A stretch of DNA of 64,000 nucleotides from J027 sp034437655 (GTDB taxonomy: Bacteria > Chloroflexota > Anaerolineae > Aggregatilineales > J027). The position numbers were made by a program, and so were the translations under genes. Where the stretch lies: contig DAOTTU010000080.1 of assembly GCA_034437655.1 (NCBI GenBank), forward strand, positions 62,001 through 126,000, in the 5' to 3' direction. Each line of letters begins with the position of its first letter. Position 1 is the first letter of the stretch. This document shows, piece by piece, positions 53,217 through 61,427 of the stretch. The notes beneath the pieces were generated by a model, which worked only from the letters and a program-made list of their open reading frames with translations, made no database searches and was not told the DNA's origin.

Positions 53217-53268
53217 GAAAGAGTGCGCGTGTCTGTCGCACGTCTTTGGCAGTGTATCACACTCTTTC
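53217..53268. repeat. Inverted repeat in the rho upstream gap
   Basis: GAAAGAGTG (53217-53225) and CACTCTTTC (53260-53268) are perfect 9-bp arms around 34 nt, within which GTGCG and CGCAC can form an inner stem. It lies 17 bp beyond the racemase stop codon. No T-tract follows on either strand. The rest of the 292-bp gap holds one small hairpin (GCTTTC-acac-GAAAGC, 53105-53120) and nothing else recognised. Confidence 0.5.
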
Positions 53269-53284
53269 GCGATGAGCAAGCCAT

Positions 53285-53986
53285 TTAGACCCCGGTATCC
53301 GCAATTGCCCAATTTACGGCCGTTTCAGCGTGAATTTGTGTAGTGTCAAAGACAGGAAGCGCACTATGCTGCTGCTGAATCAGCAATCCGATTTCAGTAC
53401 ACCCGAGGATAACCCCCGCCGCGCCCTGAGTTGCCATCTGCTGAATGATTTCTTGATAACTTTCGCGTGAAGCTGGCTGAATATCGCCATGCACCAATTC
53501 GTTGTAGATGATGTCATGAACCATGGTCCGTGCTGCTTCATCTGGAAGCATAATGTCAAGCCCGTGTGTGCGCAAGCGCCCGGTCATGAAGTCCTGTTCC
53601 ATTGAATAGCGTGTGCCCAGAAAAGCGACTGTTTCAATACCGTGGCCGCGCACCGCAGCAGCGGTCGCATCCCCGATGTGCAAAAACGGAATGCTCAGGG
53701 CGGCTTCAATCGCTGGTGTCGTTTTGTGCATGGTGTTCGTACACAGCACCACGAAGTCTGCCCCGGCCGCTTCACATTGACGCGCGGCGGCGGCCATGGC
53801 CTGACCTGCATCGTCCCAGCGATCTTCACGCTGCATCGTCTCAATGTCTTCAAAGTCTACAGACACCATCACGCTTTTGGCCGAATGATGCCCACCCAGC
53901 CGCGCTTTGACCTGTTCATTGATGAGGCGATAGTATTCTGCCGACGATTCCCAGCTCATCCCACCGATTAGACCGATTGTCTTCAT
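53285..53986 (-). CDS. Aspartate/glutamate racemase family protein
   Basis: 233 residues from the ATG at 53986, which has AGGGAC upstream; the frame extends to 54346 but that part is not family-like. The N-terminal MKTIGLIGGMSWESSAEYYRLIN segment, the first catalytic cysteine C82 in LCTNTMHK and the second C196 in ILGCTEIGLL mark the PLP-independent amino acid racemase family (RacX/YgeA type). These interconvert L and D amino acids; the residue used is unknown. It is isolated: rho upstream on one side, a propeller gene on the other. Confidence 0.92.
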   Translation of the reverse strand: MKTIGLIGGMSWESSAEYYRLINEQVKARLGGHHSAKSVMVSVDFEDIETMQREDRWDDAGQAMAAAARQCEAAGADFVVLCTNTMHKTTPAIEAALSIPFLHIGDATAAAVRGHGIETVAFLGTRYSMEQDFMTGRLRTHGLDIMLPDEAARTMVHDIIYNELVHGDIQPASRESYQEIIQQMATQGAAGVILGCTEIGLLIQQQHSALPVFDTTQIHAETAVNWAIADTGV

Positions 53987-54155
53987 TTTTGTCCCTATAT
54001 GGCTCTTTTGATCATCCCTGACAGCGTAGCAACAACTCGCCGCGCTCCGCAAGTGGTCGTTGAGGCAAAGGGGCATTCGGATTTGGAGGTGTAATGGGCC
54101 AGCGGACACCCAACGCACGTTTAGGAGGGGTAGCCCTGCGCTTATCCTGACCACA

Positions 54156-55649
54156 TCAGCGCGGGGGCGACATTCGCAAATCACGCTGATAGGCCAACAC
54201 CCCCAGCACCCCAACGAGTACAGCGGCGAGGGTGCGCGGCCAGTCTGGCCGGGGCGGAAAGGGGATGGTGTCGTGCCAGCGGGGCGGTTGCATCCCGGCG
54301 AGGTTAAGGCGGTGGTGGATGTCGCCCTCGACCTCTCCGACGACAAATGCGCCTGTTACGGCGGCCGACGTGCCCCGGCGATCTTGAATATACCAGCGCC
54401 CATCATTGCTGACGACACTACCCCGTGGCAATTCCAGGCGCTCGACCATGTTGGGGTCGGTGCTGGTGTGGCCGAGGGGCACGCGGTAGGCATCGGTTGC
54501 GCCACGTATCACGGTTATTGGCTGGCCGTTGCGCTTGTCTTCTGTCACCCAGAAACCGGCCGCGTCCCACGGGAGGTGTTGCATCCAACGCCGTTCGAAG
54601 TCTGTCAGGCGCACATCGGTTTGTTCTTCCCCGTCACGCACCAACACCACGCCATGCTCAGCATCAACCTGCACAATCTGGTTGCGGGTGAAGGGCGCGG
54701 CAAAGGTCGTCGCAACGCCATCACGTTCATCAATCCGAAATAGGGCGTCAAACTGCACCAGCGGCGCACGCGGGCCATACTCACTGGTGAAGAAACGCCC
54801 CCGGGCCTCGACTTCCAGATAGGTATAGGGCGGGGCATGGTGCGTGTGCAGGGCATGAATTTGCGGCGGGTTGAGCGTGTCGGGCGTGTCGAAGATGATG
54901 TCCAGTGGCAACGCTTGCGCGGTGTCGGTGCGGGTATCGCGGCGGATGATGGTTTTTGTTGGCGTATCATAATGATAGGCTACATCCCCATCGGCTGACC
55001 ACGCCCGCAGGCCACACTCGGCCCGGCACGGCCCCAGCGTCACCATGATGCCTCTTTCAAGCAACACCTGTGACTCGACGCCGGCCGTGGGTGAGGTGTA
55101 GGTAACGTCGTAGAGTTGATTGCTGTTGCCCACCCACTGAATCACGGTCTCAGGTTCATGGGCCGCCCGCTGCACGGACCATGCCAGCCCGGCCGCGTCC
55201 ATCGCTGCGAGGCGCGTGGTGTGGGTGACTTCTTCCCCGCTGCCGATGGCCATATCCAACCGCAATACACTGTAGCTGCCATCGGCTGACCACGCGAGCA
55301 GGCTGTCGAGGTCACGCAAGCTAGCCGCAACCCGTCCAGCGCTTACCGTGGAACGTTCGCCATTGAGGAGATTGAGACGGTGGATCATCAGTTCTTGCTC
55401 GTGCAAAGCTGCCACCGCGGCGGTGAGCGTGTCTGGTGCCCAGGCGACCCCCAACAGATGCTCATAGTCTGCCACACGTACGGGGGGGCCACCTTCAGCA
55501 TAGCCGATGTATAGTGTGCTGGTGTCTGGCGCTTGCACCACAAAATGATAGGGGTGGGCCTGTGCGGCTGTGCCATCATCCGTCGCAGCGATGCTGGCCA
55601 GTACGAGGCAGAGCGCAGTCAGGGTGCAGAGTTGAAGGATAAAACGCAT
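54156..55649 (-). CDS. Secreted propeller-like protein with C-terminal membrane helix
   Basis: 497 residues from the ATG at 55649, with GAGGAG about ten bases upstream. The frame extends to 55718, but the signal peptide begins at MRFILQLCTLTALCLVLAS. Residues 30-460 contain repeated beta units with WAPDTLTAAVAAL, LAWSADGSYSVLRLD and RAWSADGDVAYHYD, typical of TolB/WD-like propellers. A membrane helix near 470-488 (TLAAVLVGVLGVLAY) and a basic tail follow. GC content appears higher than in neighbouring genes. Function unknown. It resembles the build of the 924-residue protein at 38577. Confidence 0.8.
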   Translation of the reverse strand: MRFILQLCTLTALCLVLASIAATDDGTAAQAHPYHFVVQAPDTSTLYIGYAEGGPPVRVADYEHLLGVAWAPDTLTAAVAALHEQELMIHRLNLLNGERSTVSAGRVAASLRDLDSLLAWSADGSYSVLRLDMAIGSGEEVTHTTRLAAMDAAGLAWSVQRAAHEPETVIQWVGNSNQLYDVTYTSPTAGVESQVLLERGIMVTLGPCRAECGLRAWSADGDVAYHYDTPTKTIIRRDTRTDTAQALPLDIIFDTPDTLNPPQIHALHTHHAPPYTYLEVEARGRFFTSEYGPRAPLVQFDALFRIDERDGVATTFAAPFTRNQIVQVDAEHGVVLVRDGEEQTDVRLTDFERRWMQHLPWDAAGFWVTEDKRNGQPITVIRGATDAYRVPLGHTSTDPNMVERLELPRGSVVSNDGRWYIQDRRGTSAAVTGAFVVGEVEGDIHHRLNLAGMQPPRWHDTIPFPPRPDWPRTLAAVLVGVLGVLAYQRDLRMSPPR

Positions 55650-55690
55650 GGGCAGCGGGCTCCTCAGTGTGACGTGGGCTTGATAGTCAC

Positions 55691-55718
55691 ATTGTACCGC
55701 TACCACGACTGCTTTCAA
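55691..55718 (-). promoter_or_regulatory. Promoter of the secreted propeller gene
   Basis: On the minus strand TTGAAA (55718-55713), a 16-bp spacer and TACAAT (55696-55691). The start codon is at 55649. Confidence 0.6.
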
Positions 55719-55825
55719 TACATCTGCACATCTGCATTTCAGGCAAAAACACAGGTGCGATTGCCGCGCTCACCATATAGAATTAATCATGCAAGGACTA
55801 TGTTACACAGTTTTTGAGGAAACTT

Positions 55826-57676
55826 ATGTCGTATGAGCCGCTTGAACAACCACTGGACGCCCTGACCGAGCGTGAACTTGATATATTAAATGGCATGGCA
55901 GTTGGGCTCACGAACAAAGACATCGCCGCGCAATATGACATCAGTGTGGCGACGGTGCGCTGGCACACCAAGAAAATTTACTCCAAGCTCGGGGTGCATA
56001 ACCGCACACAAGCCAGCATTTTTGCCCGTGACAAGGGGTTGCTAGAAGACGCTGCTGCATCACCAGCTACAGAAAGCACAATCGCGCATAATTTGCCCCA
56101 TTATCCGTCGGTTTTTGTTGGCCGCGCCAACGAACTCGCCGACATCAAAGCCCTATTGCAAGACCCGGCGGTGCGCTTGGTAAGCCTCGTCGGGCCCGGG
56201 GGTATCGGCAAGACACGCCTGGCGGTTGAAATCGGTCGGCAATTAACCCCCACCTTCGCAGATGGTGTGCGGTTTGTGGCACTTGGACCGACTACCACCA
56301 CTGATGAGGCGTTCATGGCAACGCTGCGGCGTGTGCTGCATGACACCGAAGCGGATGTGTTGCCAGAAGACACATTGCTCTATTTGCGCGACAAGTCAAT
56401 GTTGCTCATCTTCGACAACTTTGAACAGTCGCGAGCGCAAAGCGAATTGGTGTTGGCGCTGCTGGAGGCAACCACACAGGTTAAGGTCCTCATCACCTCA
56501 CAGGTGTCCTTGAATTTGCGTCAGGAATGGGTGCGGCGTTTGCAGGGGCTGTTAGACCCGGAACAACAAGACCTCACCGACGCCACCAACCTGTTCAACG
56601 AGCGCGTGCGGCAGGTTCGCGCTGACTTTGATCCGGCTGCCAACCGCGACTGCATCATTGAAATCTGTGAAGCCGTGCAAGGATTACCGCTTGCCATTGA
56701 ACTGGCGGCCGCGTGGCTCAAAACAGTGTCCTGTGCCGATGTGCTGACCGAATTGCGCACCAATCCAGAACTCCTCGCCACGGCTGCCCCCGACGCCGAA
56801 AACCGCCATCGTAGCCTCGAAGCGCTATTCGAACACACCTGGAATCTACTATCAGAAGACAAACGCCGTATCTTCAAACGCCTGTCAGTATTTCAGGGTG
56901 AATTTGGCTTTGCCGCCGCAAAACAGGTGGCAGGCGCATCGCTCCAAACCTTATCGGCATTGGTCGATTGGTCGCTGGTGCATCAAACCCACAACAATCT
57001 GTATCAGATGCACACTTTGTTGCGCTATTACGCCGAGAAGAAATTGAAAGCGGGCCAGCATGGCCACCAGAGCCATCTGGCTTTTGCGCTGGTGTCGTTG
57101 ATCAGTGGTGATTTTGGTGAAATCGAAAAAATGGCCAATCAATTTCTCAAAGATTCCTCGGATGAACTCAATCTGGATAAAGGGTTTGCGATTGCGATTC
57201 TGGCCGTGATTGCGGGTGCCAACGAAGACTACGAACGGTGTTTGCAACTGGGGGAATCCAGTACACGCCTCACCGCAGACAATGCGGTCGCAGCACTGTT
57301 TTCGTATCTTGGGCTGGGGATTGGGTATTGTGGGATTGGCGACTATGCTACGGCCTGGACGGTGATCAAACAAGCACTCGAAGCGGCCCAAACCCTGCAA
57401 AGTGTCGCATTTATCAACTTATGTTTGCCAGTGATCGCGGTCATCCGAGCGACTGACAACCAGTTCAAGGACGCGCTTGGCATTGTTGGTTTGCTCGAAC
57501 ACCATACGGTGCGCCTGCCAACGTGGATGACCGCATGGACGCTGTATCGACAGGTGAGGAGTGAAGTCGAGCGGCAGTATACCCCCGCAGAACTGCATGA
57601 CCTCTGGGAACAAAGCAAGGCGCTCGATTCACAGGCGGTTTGTCAGCAACTCTTGTCGGGCGCTGCGGTCTGGTAA
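55826..57676 (+). CDS. LuxR-type HTH fused to NB-ARC ATPase and TPR-like repeats (STAND regulator)
   Basis: 616 residues from the ATG at 55826 with GAGGAAAC just upstream; TTG at 55814 is in frame. A GerE/LuxR DNA-binding domain is at the N-terminus (about 10-68: LTERELDILNGMAVGLTNKDIA, TVRWHTKKIYSKLGVHNRTQ). The NB-ARC domain starts with FVGRANEL; its P-loop GPGGIGKT is at 123-130, Walker B LLIFDN at 193-198 and GLPLAIELAAAW near 288. Helical TPR-like repeats fill 400-616. MalT-type regulators usually carry the HTH at the C-terminus, so the order is reversed here. Ligand and target genes are unknown. Confidence 0.92.
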   Translation: MSYEPLEQPLDALTERELDILNGMAVGLTNKDIAAQYDISVATVRWHTKKIYSKLGVHNRTQASIFARDKGLLEDAAASPATESTIAHNLPHYPSVFVGRANELADIKALLQDPAVRLVSLVGPGGIGKTRLAVEIGRQLTPTFADGVRFVALGPTTTTDEAFMATLRRVLHDTEADVLPEDTLLYLRDKSMLLIFDNFEQSRAQSELVLALLEATTQVKVLITSQVSLNLRQEWVRRLQGLLDPEQQDLTDATNLFNERVRQVRADFDPAANRDCIIEICEAVQGLPLAIELAAAWLKTVSCADVLTELRTNPELLATAAPDAENRHRSLEALFEHTWNLLSEDKRRIFKRLSVFQGEFGFAAAKQVAGASLQTLSALVDWSLVHQTHNNLYQMHTLLRYYAEKKLKAGQHGHQSHLAFALVSLISGDFGEIEKMANQFLKDSSDELNLDKGFAIAILAVIAGANEDYERCLQLGESSTRLTADNAVAALFSYLGLGIGYCGIGDYATAWTVIKQALEAAQTLQSVAFINLCLPVIAVIRATDNQFKDALGIVGLLEHHTVRLPTWMTAWTLYRQVRSEVERQYTPAELHDLWEQSKALDSQAVCQQLLSGAAVW

Positions 57677-57852
57677 TTACCAATACATGCGCTATGGGCA
57701 TTCAATGATCCCCTGCGCCCAGAGACAATCACTACAGGTGGGGAAGCCGTACACCGTGCAGTCTTCGATGTTAGACGGGAAACGTTTGCAGCCAGATTAC
57801 TACCAGGGCCCCAATTCCTTTACGCGATCTTGTTTCGATAAATTTGTCGGCG

Positions 57853-57861
57853 TGCTATAAT
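57853..57861 (+). promoter_or_regulatory. Extended -10 promoter of the Tm-1-like gene pair
   Basis: TGC-TATAAT with the perfect -10 at 57856-57861 and TG at 57853-57854. A weak -35 (TTTCGA) lies 17 bp upstream. Transcription would begin near 57868, and GAAAGGTG serves as ribosome-binding site. The rest of the 234-bp gap after the STAND gene shows nothing I can name. Confidence 0.55.
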
Positions 57862-57910
57862 ACAAAAATGATGAAAGTAAAATCCTGTTCCTACGAAAGG
57901 TGCAATTGTT

Positions 57911-59113
57911 ATGGGAACCATCCTTTTGATCGGCACACTGGACACCAAAGCAGCAGAGTTCAGTTATGTACGTGACCTTATCGTTCAGCGTGGTCACAAC
58001 CCGCTACTGCTGCACAGCGGCGTTTTTCCACCAGAAATGGACACCGACATCAGCGCGGAAGAAGTCGCGGCGGCTGGTGGCGGTGATCTGGCAGCCCTGC
58101 GTGAAGCGAATGACCGTTCCGAAGCAATGCAAGTCATGACGGCCGGGGTAGCGGCACTGGTGCCACAACTCTATGCCGACGGCCGCTTCGATGGTGTGTT
58201 GAGCCTGGGTGGGTCTGGTGGTACAGCACTGGCCACAGCCGGGATGCGGGCTTTGCCTGTCGGTGTGCCGAAGGTGATGGTCTCTACAATGGCATCTGGT
58301 GACGTGAACCCTTATGTCGATGTCAAAGACGTTACAATGATGTATTCCGTGGTAGACATCGCCGGGTTGAACGCCCTATCGCGCCGGATTCTGGCCAACG
58401 CGGTTGGGGCTGTGGTGGGCATGGTCGAGCAAGAAGTCCCTGACGCTGAAGAAAAGCCGCTCATTGCCGCAACGATGTTCGGGGTTACAACCGCCTGTGT
58501 AACTCGTGTCCGTGAAAGGCTAGAGTCTGAAGGCTACGAAGTGCTGGTTTTCCATGCAACGGGCAGCGGTGGCAAAGCGATGGAAGCCCTGATTGATGGT
58601 GGATTTATTTCAGGTGTGGCCGACATCACAACGACCGAATGGTGTGATGAACTGGTTGGTGGCGTACTCAGTGCCGGGCCGCATCGGCTGGAAGCGGCTG
58701 CACGCAACGGAACACCGCAAGTGGTCAGCCTGGGTGCGCTGGATATGGTCAATTTTGCTGCACGTCCGACCGTCCCCGGCGAATATGAAAACCGCAATCT
58801 TTACGTTCATAACGAAAACGTCACCTTGATGCGCACCACCGCTGAAGAAACGGCCCAACTTGGCAAAATCATCGCAGATAAGCTCAACAACACCACTGGC
58901 CCCACGACGCTTTTTATCCCGCTCAAGGGGGTTAGTGCAATTGATGCTGAGGGTGGCCCTTTCTACGATGCAAATGCTGATGAAGCACTTTTTAATGCTA
59001 TCCGTGAAACCATCAACACAGAGAAGGTTGAGCTTGTCGAACTGGATATGCATATCAATGATACTAAATTCGCGGATGCCCTGGTTGATCGTTTGTTATT
59101 GTCCATGAAATAA
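57911..59113 (+). CDS. Tm-1-like ATP-binding domain protein (UPF0261 family)
   Basis: 400 residues. Starts MGTILLIGTLDTKAAEFSYVRD, with SLGGSGGTALATAGMRALP near 97-116, VSTMASGDVNPYVDV near 123-138 and FGVTTACVTRVRE near 191-203, all typical of UPF0261. The family forms the N-terminal half of the tomato Tm-1 protein, which binds ATP and inhibits tobamovirus replication. The bacterial role is not known. The gene following after 32 bp encodes the TIM-barrel that is the C-terminal half of Tm-1. Confidence 0.92.
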   Translation: MGTILLIGTLDTKAAEFSYVRDLIVQRGHNPLLLHSGVFPPEMDTDISAEEVAAAGGGDLAALREANDRSEAMQVMTAGVAALVPQLYADGRFDGVLSLGGSGGTALATAGMRALPVGVPKVMVSTMASGDVNPYVDVKDVTMMYSVVDIAGLNALSRRILANAVGAVVGMVEQEVPDAEEKPLIAATMFGVTTACVTRVRERLESEGYEVLVFHATGSGGKAMEALIDGGFISGVADITTTEWCDELVGGVLSAGPHRLEAAARNGTPQVVSLGALDMVNFAARPTVPGEYENRNLYVHNENVTLMRTTAEETAQLGKIIADKLNNTTGPTTLFIPLKGVSAIDAEGGPFYDANADEALFNAIRETINTEKVELVELDMHINDTKFADALVDRLLLSMK

Positions 59114-59145
59114 CCAGACTTTTTCACATAAAGGAGATACGCTAT

Positions 59146-59976
59146 ATGCCATTTATCCAACGAGACGAGGCCCTCAAACGCCTGCGCAACCAGATCAGTA
59201 ATGGCAGCCCCATTATCGGAGCTGGTGCCGGAACCGGGATCAGTGCTAAGTTTGCTGAACGTGGCGGCGTTGACCTCATCATCATCTACAACAGCGGGCG
59301 CTATCGCATGGCCGGACGTGGTAGCCTGGCCGGGTTGCTGCCCTATGGCGATGCCAATCAGATCGTCACCGAAATGGCCAACGAAGTACTGCCGATTGTG
59401 CAAGATACGATGGTTCTTGCTGGTGTTTGTGGTACTGACCCCTTCCGCCTGATGCCCGCCTTTTTGCGACAACTAAAAGAAATGGGCTTTGATGGCGTGC
59501 AAAACTTCCCTACGGTTGGCTTGATTGACGGCACTTTCCGCCAGAACCTTGAAGAGACGGGCATGGGCTTCGGTTTAGAAGTCGAGATGGTTCGCATGGC
59601 CCATGAACTGGACATGCTCACCTGCCCGTATGTATTTGATGAAGAACAGGCGCAGCAGATGGCCGAAGCGGGTGCCGACGTACTTGTTCCACACATGGGC
59701 CTGACCACCAAAGGCGCTATCGGTGCGGCGACCGCTCTCACTCTGGAAGATTCTGCCAGGCGGGTGCAGGCTATGCATGATGCCGCCACGGCTTTAAACC
59801 CGGACATCATCGTATTGTGCCACGGCGGGCCCATTGCTGAACCTGAAGACGCGGACTATATTTTCAAAAATACGACTGGCGTTAGTGGGTTCTTTGGTGC
59901 GTCCAGTGTAGAGCGTCTGCCAACTGAAAAGGCGATCGAGGGCCAGGCCCGTAAATTCAAGGATCTATCGTTATAG
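59146..59976 (+). CDS. Phosphoenolpyruvate hydrolase-like TIM-barrel protein (Tm-1 C-terminal type)
   Basis: 276 residues, soluble. Matches the PEP_hydrolase-like family: PIIGAGAGTGISAKFAERGG near 18-38, IIYNSGRYRMAGRGSLAGLLPYG near 46-68, GVCGTDPF near 89-96, FDGVQNFPTVGLIDG near 111-125 and PHMGLTTKGAIGA near 183-195. Related proteins have been described as phosphoenolpyruvate- or signal-related hydrolases, without a firm reaction. It has a consensus AAGGAG ribosome-binding site, follows the UPF0261 gene and ends before a terminator, so the pair is a two-gene operon. Confidence 0.92.
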   Translation: MPFIQRDEALKRLRNQISNGSPIIGAGAGTGISAKFAERGGVDLIIIYNSGRYRMAGRGSLAGLLPYGDANQIVTEMANEVLPIVQDTMVLAGVCGTDPFRLMPAFLRQLKEMGFDGVQNFPTVGLIDGTFRQNLEETGMGFGLEVEMVRMAHELDMLTCPYVFDEEQAQQMAEAGADVLVPHMGLTTKGAIGAATALTLEDSARRVQAMHDAATALNPDIIVLCHGGPIAEPEDADYIFKNTTGVSGFFGASSVERLPTEKAIEGQARKFKDLSL

Positions 59977-60022
59977 AACAGATCTATCGTTACGCTGACA
60001 CTAAGCAGATACGCATATTGCA

Positions 60023-60049
60023 AGCCCTCATCTAGTGGGGGCTGTTTTT
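60023..60049 (+). terminator. Rho-independent terminator of the Tm-1-like operon
   Basis: AGCCCTCA (60023-60030), loop TCTAG and TGGGGGCT (60036-60043) form an 8-bp stem with one G-T pair, followed by GTTTTT. Confidence 0.85.
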
Positions 60050-60079
60050 ATGTCAATGCTGGAACTGGCTGCATATAAT

Positions 60080-60109
60080 TTGGGCGATTCACCACTCTTT
60101 GCGTACAAT
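60080..60109 (+). promoter_or_regulatory. Candidate promoter of the AI-2E family gene
   Basis: TTGGGC (60080-60085), an 18-bp spacer and TACAAT (60104-60109). The GTG start is at 60141 with AGGAGG before it. Confidence 0.45.
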
Positions 60110-60140
60110 AGGTGGCGTTATCAATTGCGAGGAGGTTATT

Positions 60141-61340
60141 GTGGCGGAAAACGAAAACAGCGGCGGGTCTTATACAGAGCTTATTCGCGGCATTATCATC
60201 ATTGTGCTTAGTGCCATTGGCATTATCTTTGGTGTATTAGCACTCTGGACATTGCGATCTTTCTTATTGATTGCGTTCACCTGCTGGGTGTTGTCAATTG
60301 CGCTAACCGTACCGATCAATCGGTTACAACGTGCCGGGCTAGAGCGCGGTCCGGCCATTGCCATAACGCTGAGCGGGGCATTGTTGCTGCTGCTCCTGAC
60401 AATCACAGTGGTGCTGCCGCCGATCGTCGGTGAAGTGTTCAACCTGACGGACAACCTGCCCGAAGCGGCTGAGCAAACGATCGAAGCATACGAGGATTTT
60501 TATCAGGACAACGAAACCTTACAACCCATTTTGCCAGAAATCACTCTGGAGGATTACAACGAGACCTTTGACGATTCAAACGATGACGAAGATAATCTCC
60601 GCAGCGAACTGGACCTGGCCGGAATCGCAACGTCCGCCATTCCCATTATCGGCGGGCTTGGGAGCTTGATCGGGAACATCTTTGCCAATCTATTCATCAT
60701 CATCGTCATCACAGTGTATCTGGTACTGGACCCCACCATTTACTATCGTGGTATTGTTGCGCTTGTCCCGTCGCATCGAGAGCAACGCACAATCGAAATC
60801 CTTAACATCATCCGGCAAACCGTGATCGCATGGTTGGGGGCGCTCTCTGTCTCCGTAACCTTTACCGCTGTTTCTGTCACCATTGCACTTGGCCTGATCT
60901 TAAACATCCCGGATCCAATCGCGTTGGGGGTGCTGGCCGGCCTGGGGAGTTTTATTCCATACGTTGGTTTCTACCTGGCGCTGCTGCCTGTGCTGGTGGT
61001 AACGGCTGCGGATGACCCCACCAAGCTGATTCCGGCGCTGATAATCTATGTCATTCTGGGTGAAATTGAATCTAAACTGGTAACCCCAACCGTTGTCAAA
61101 AATGAACTGAACGTTCCGGCGGGGTTGGTGCTGTTGTTCCAATTGATTGCGGCGGCGTACCTGGGCTTTTTTGGTGTGCTGCTGGCCGTGCCGATTCTGG
61201 CGATTCTGGTGACGTTGATTCGCGAACTCTACGTGTATGACCGCCTGCATAAACGTGACAAAGTTCCGCAAGTGACACAATCACTTACCGGGAACCTCTC
61301 AATTGTATATGATGTATCCGAGCCACCACCAGAAACGTGA
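60141..61340 (+). CDS. AI-2E family transporter
   Basis: 399 residues from a GTG with a perfect AGGAGG six bases upstream; the in-frame ATG at 60099 lies at the promoter. About eight membrane helices: three near the N-terminus (about 20-110), a soluble acidic loop (about 120-185, DSNDDEDN), then five more. Family features include the YLVLDP segment followed by an amphipathic region and the conserved GSFIPYVGFYLALLPVLVV and GEIESKLVTPTVV. The family includes the E. coli autoinducer-2 exporter TqsA and Na/H antiporter-like members, so the substrate is open. Confidence 0.93.
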   Translation: MAENENSGGSYTELIRGIIIIVLSAIGIIFGVLALWTLRSFLLIAFTCWVLSIALTVPINRLQRAGLERGPAIAITLSGALLLLLLTITVVLPPIVGEVFNLTDNLPEAAEQTIEAYEDFYQDNETLQPILPEITLEDYNETFDDSNDDEDNLRSELDLAGIATSAIPIIGGLGSLIGNIFANLFIIIVITVYLVLDPTIYYRGIVALVPSHREQRTIEILNIIRQTVIAWLGALSVSVTFTAVSVTIALGLILNIPDPIALGVLAGLGSFIPYVGFYLALLPVLVVTAADDPTKLIPALIIYVILGEIESKLVTPTVVKNELNVPAGLVLLFQLIAAAYLGFFGVLLAVPILAILVTLIRELYVYDRLHKRDKVPQVTQSLTGNLSIVYDVSEPPPET

Positions 61341-61427
61341 GCAAGGCGGCGGTATTGCGCATGGTCCAGTTCGTTGTACACTTGAACCATCTGAAATTTG
61401 TGATCGTGAACGATACAGAATGCGCCC

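Noticed and set aside
57561..57860. Frame running past the end of the HTH-NB-ARC gene, possible frameshifted C-terminus
   Set aside because: The extra translation shows no TPR pattern and the gene ends normally at 57676.
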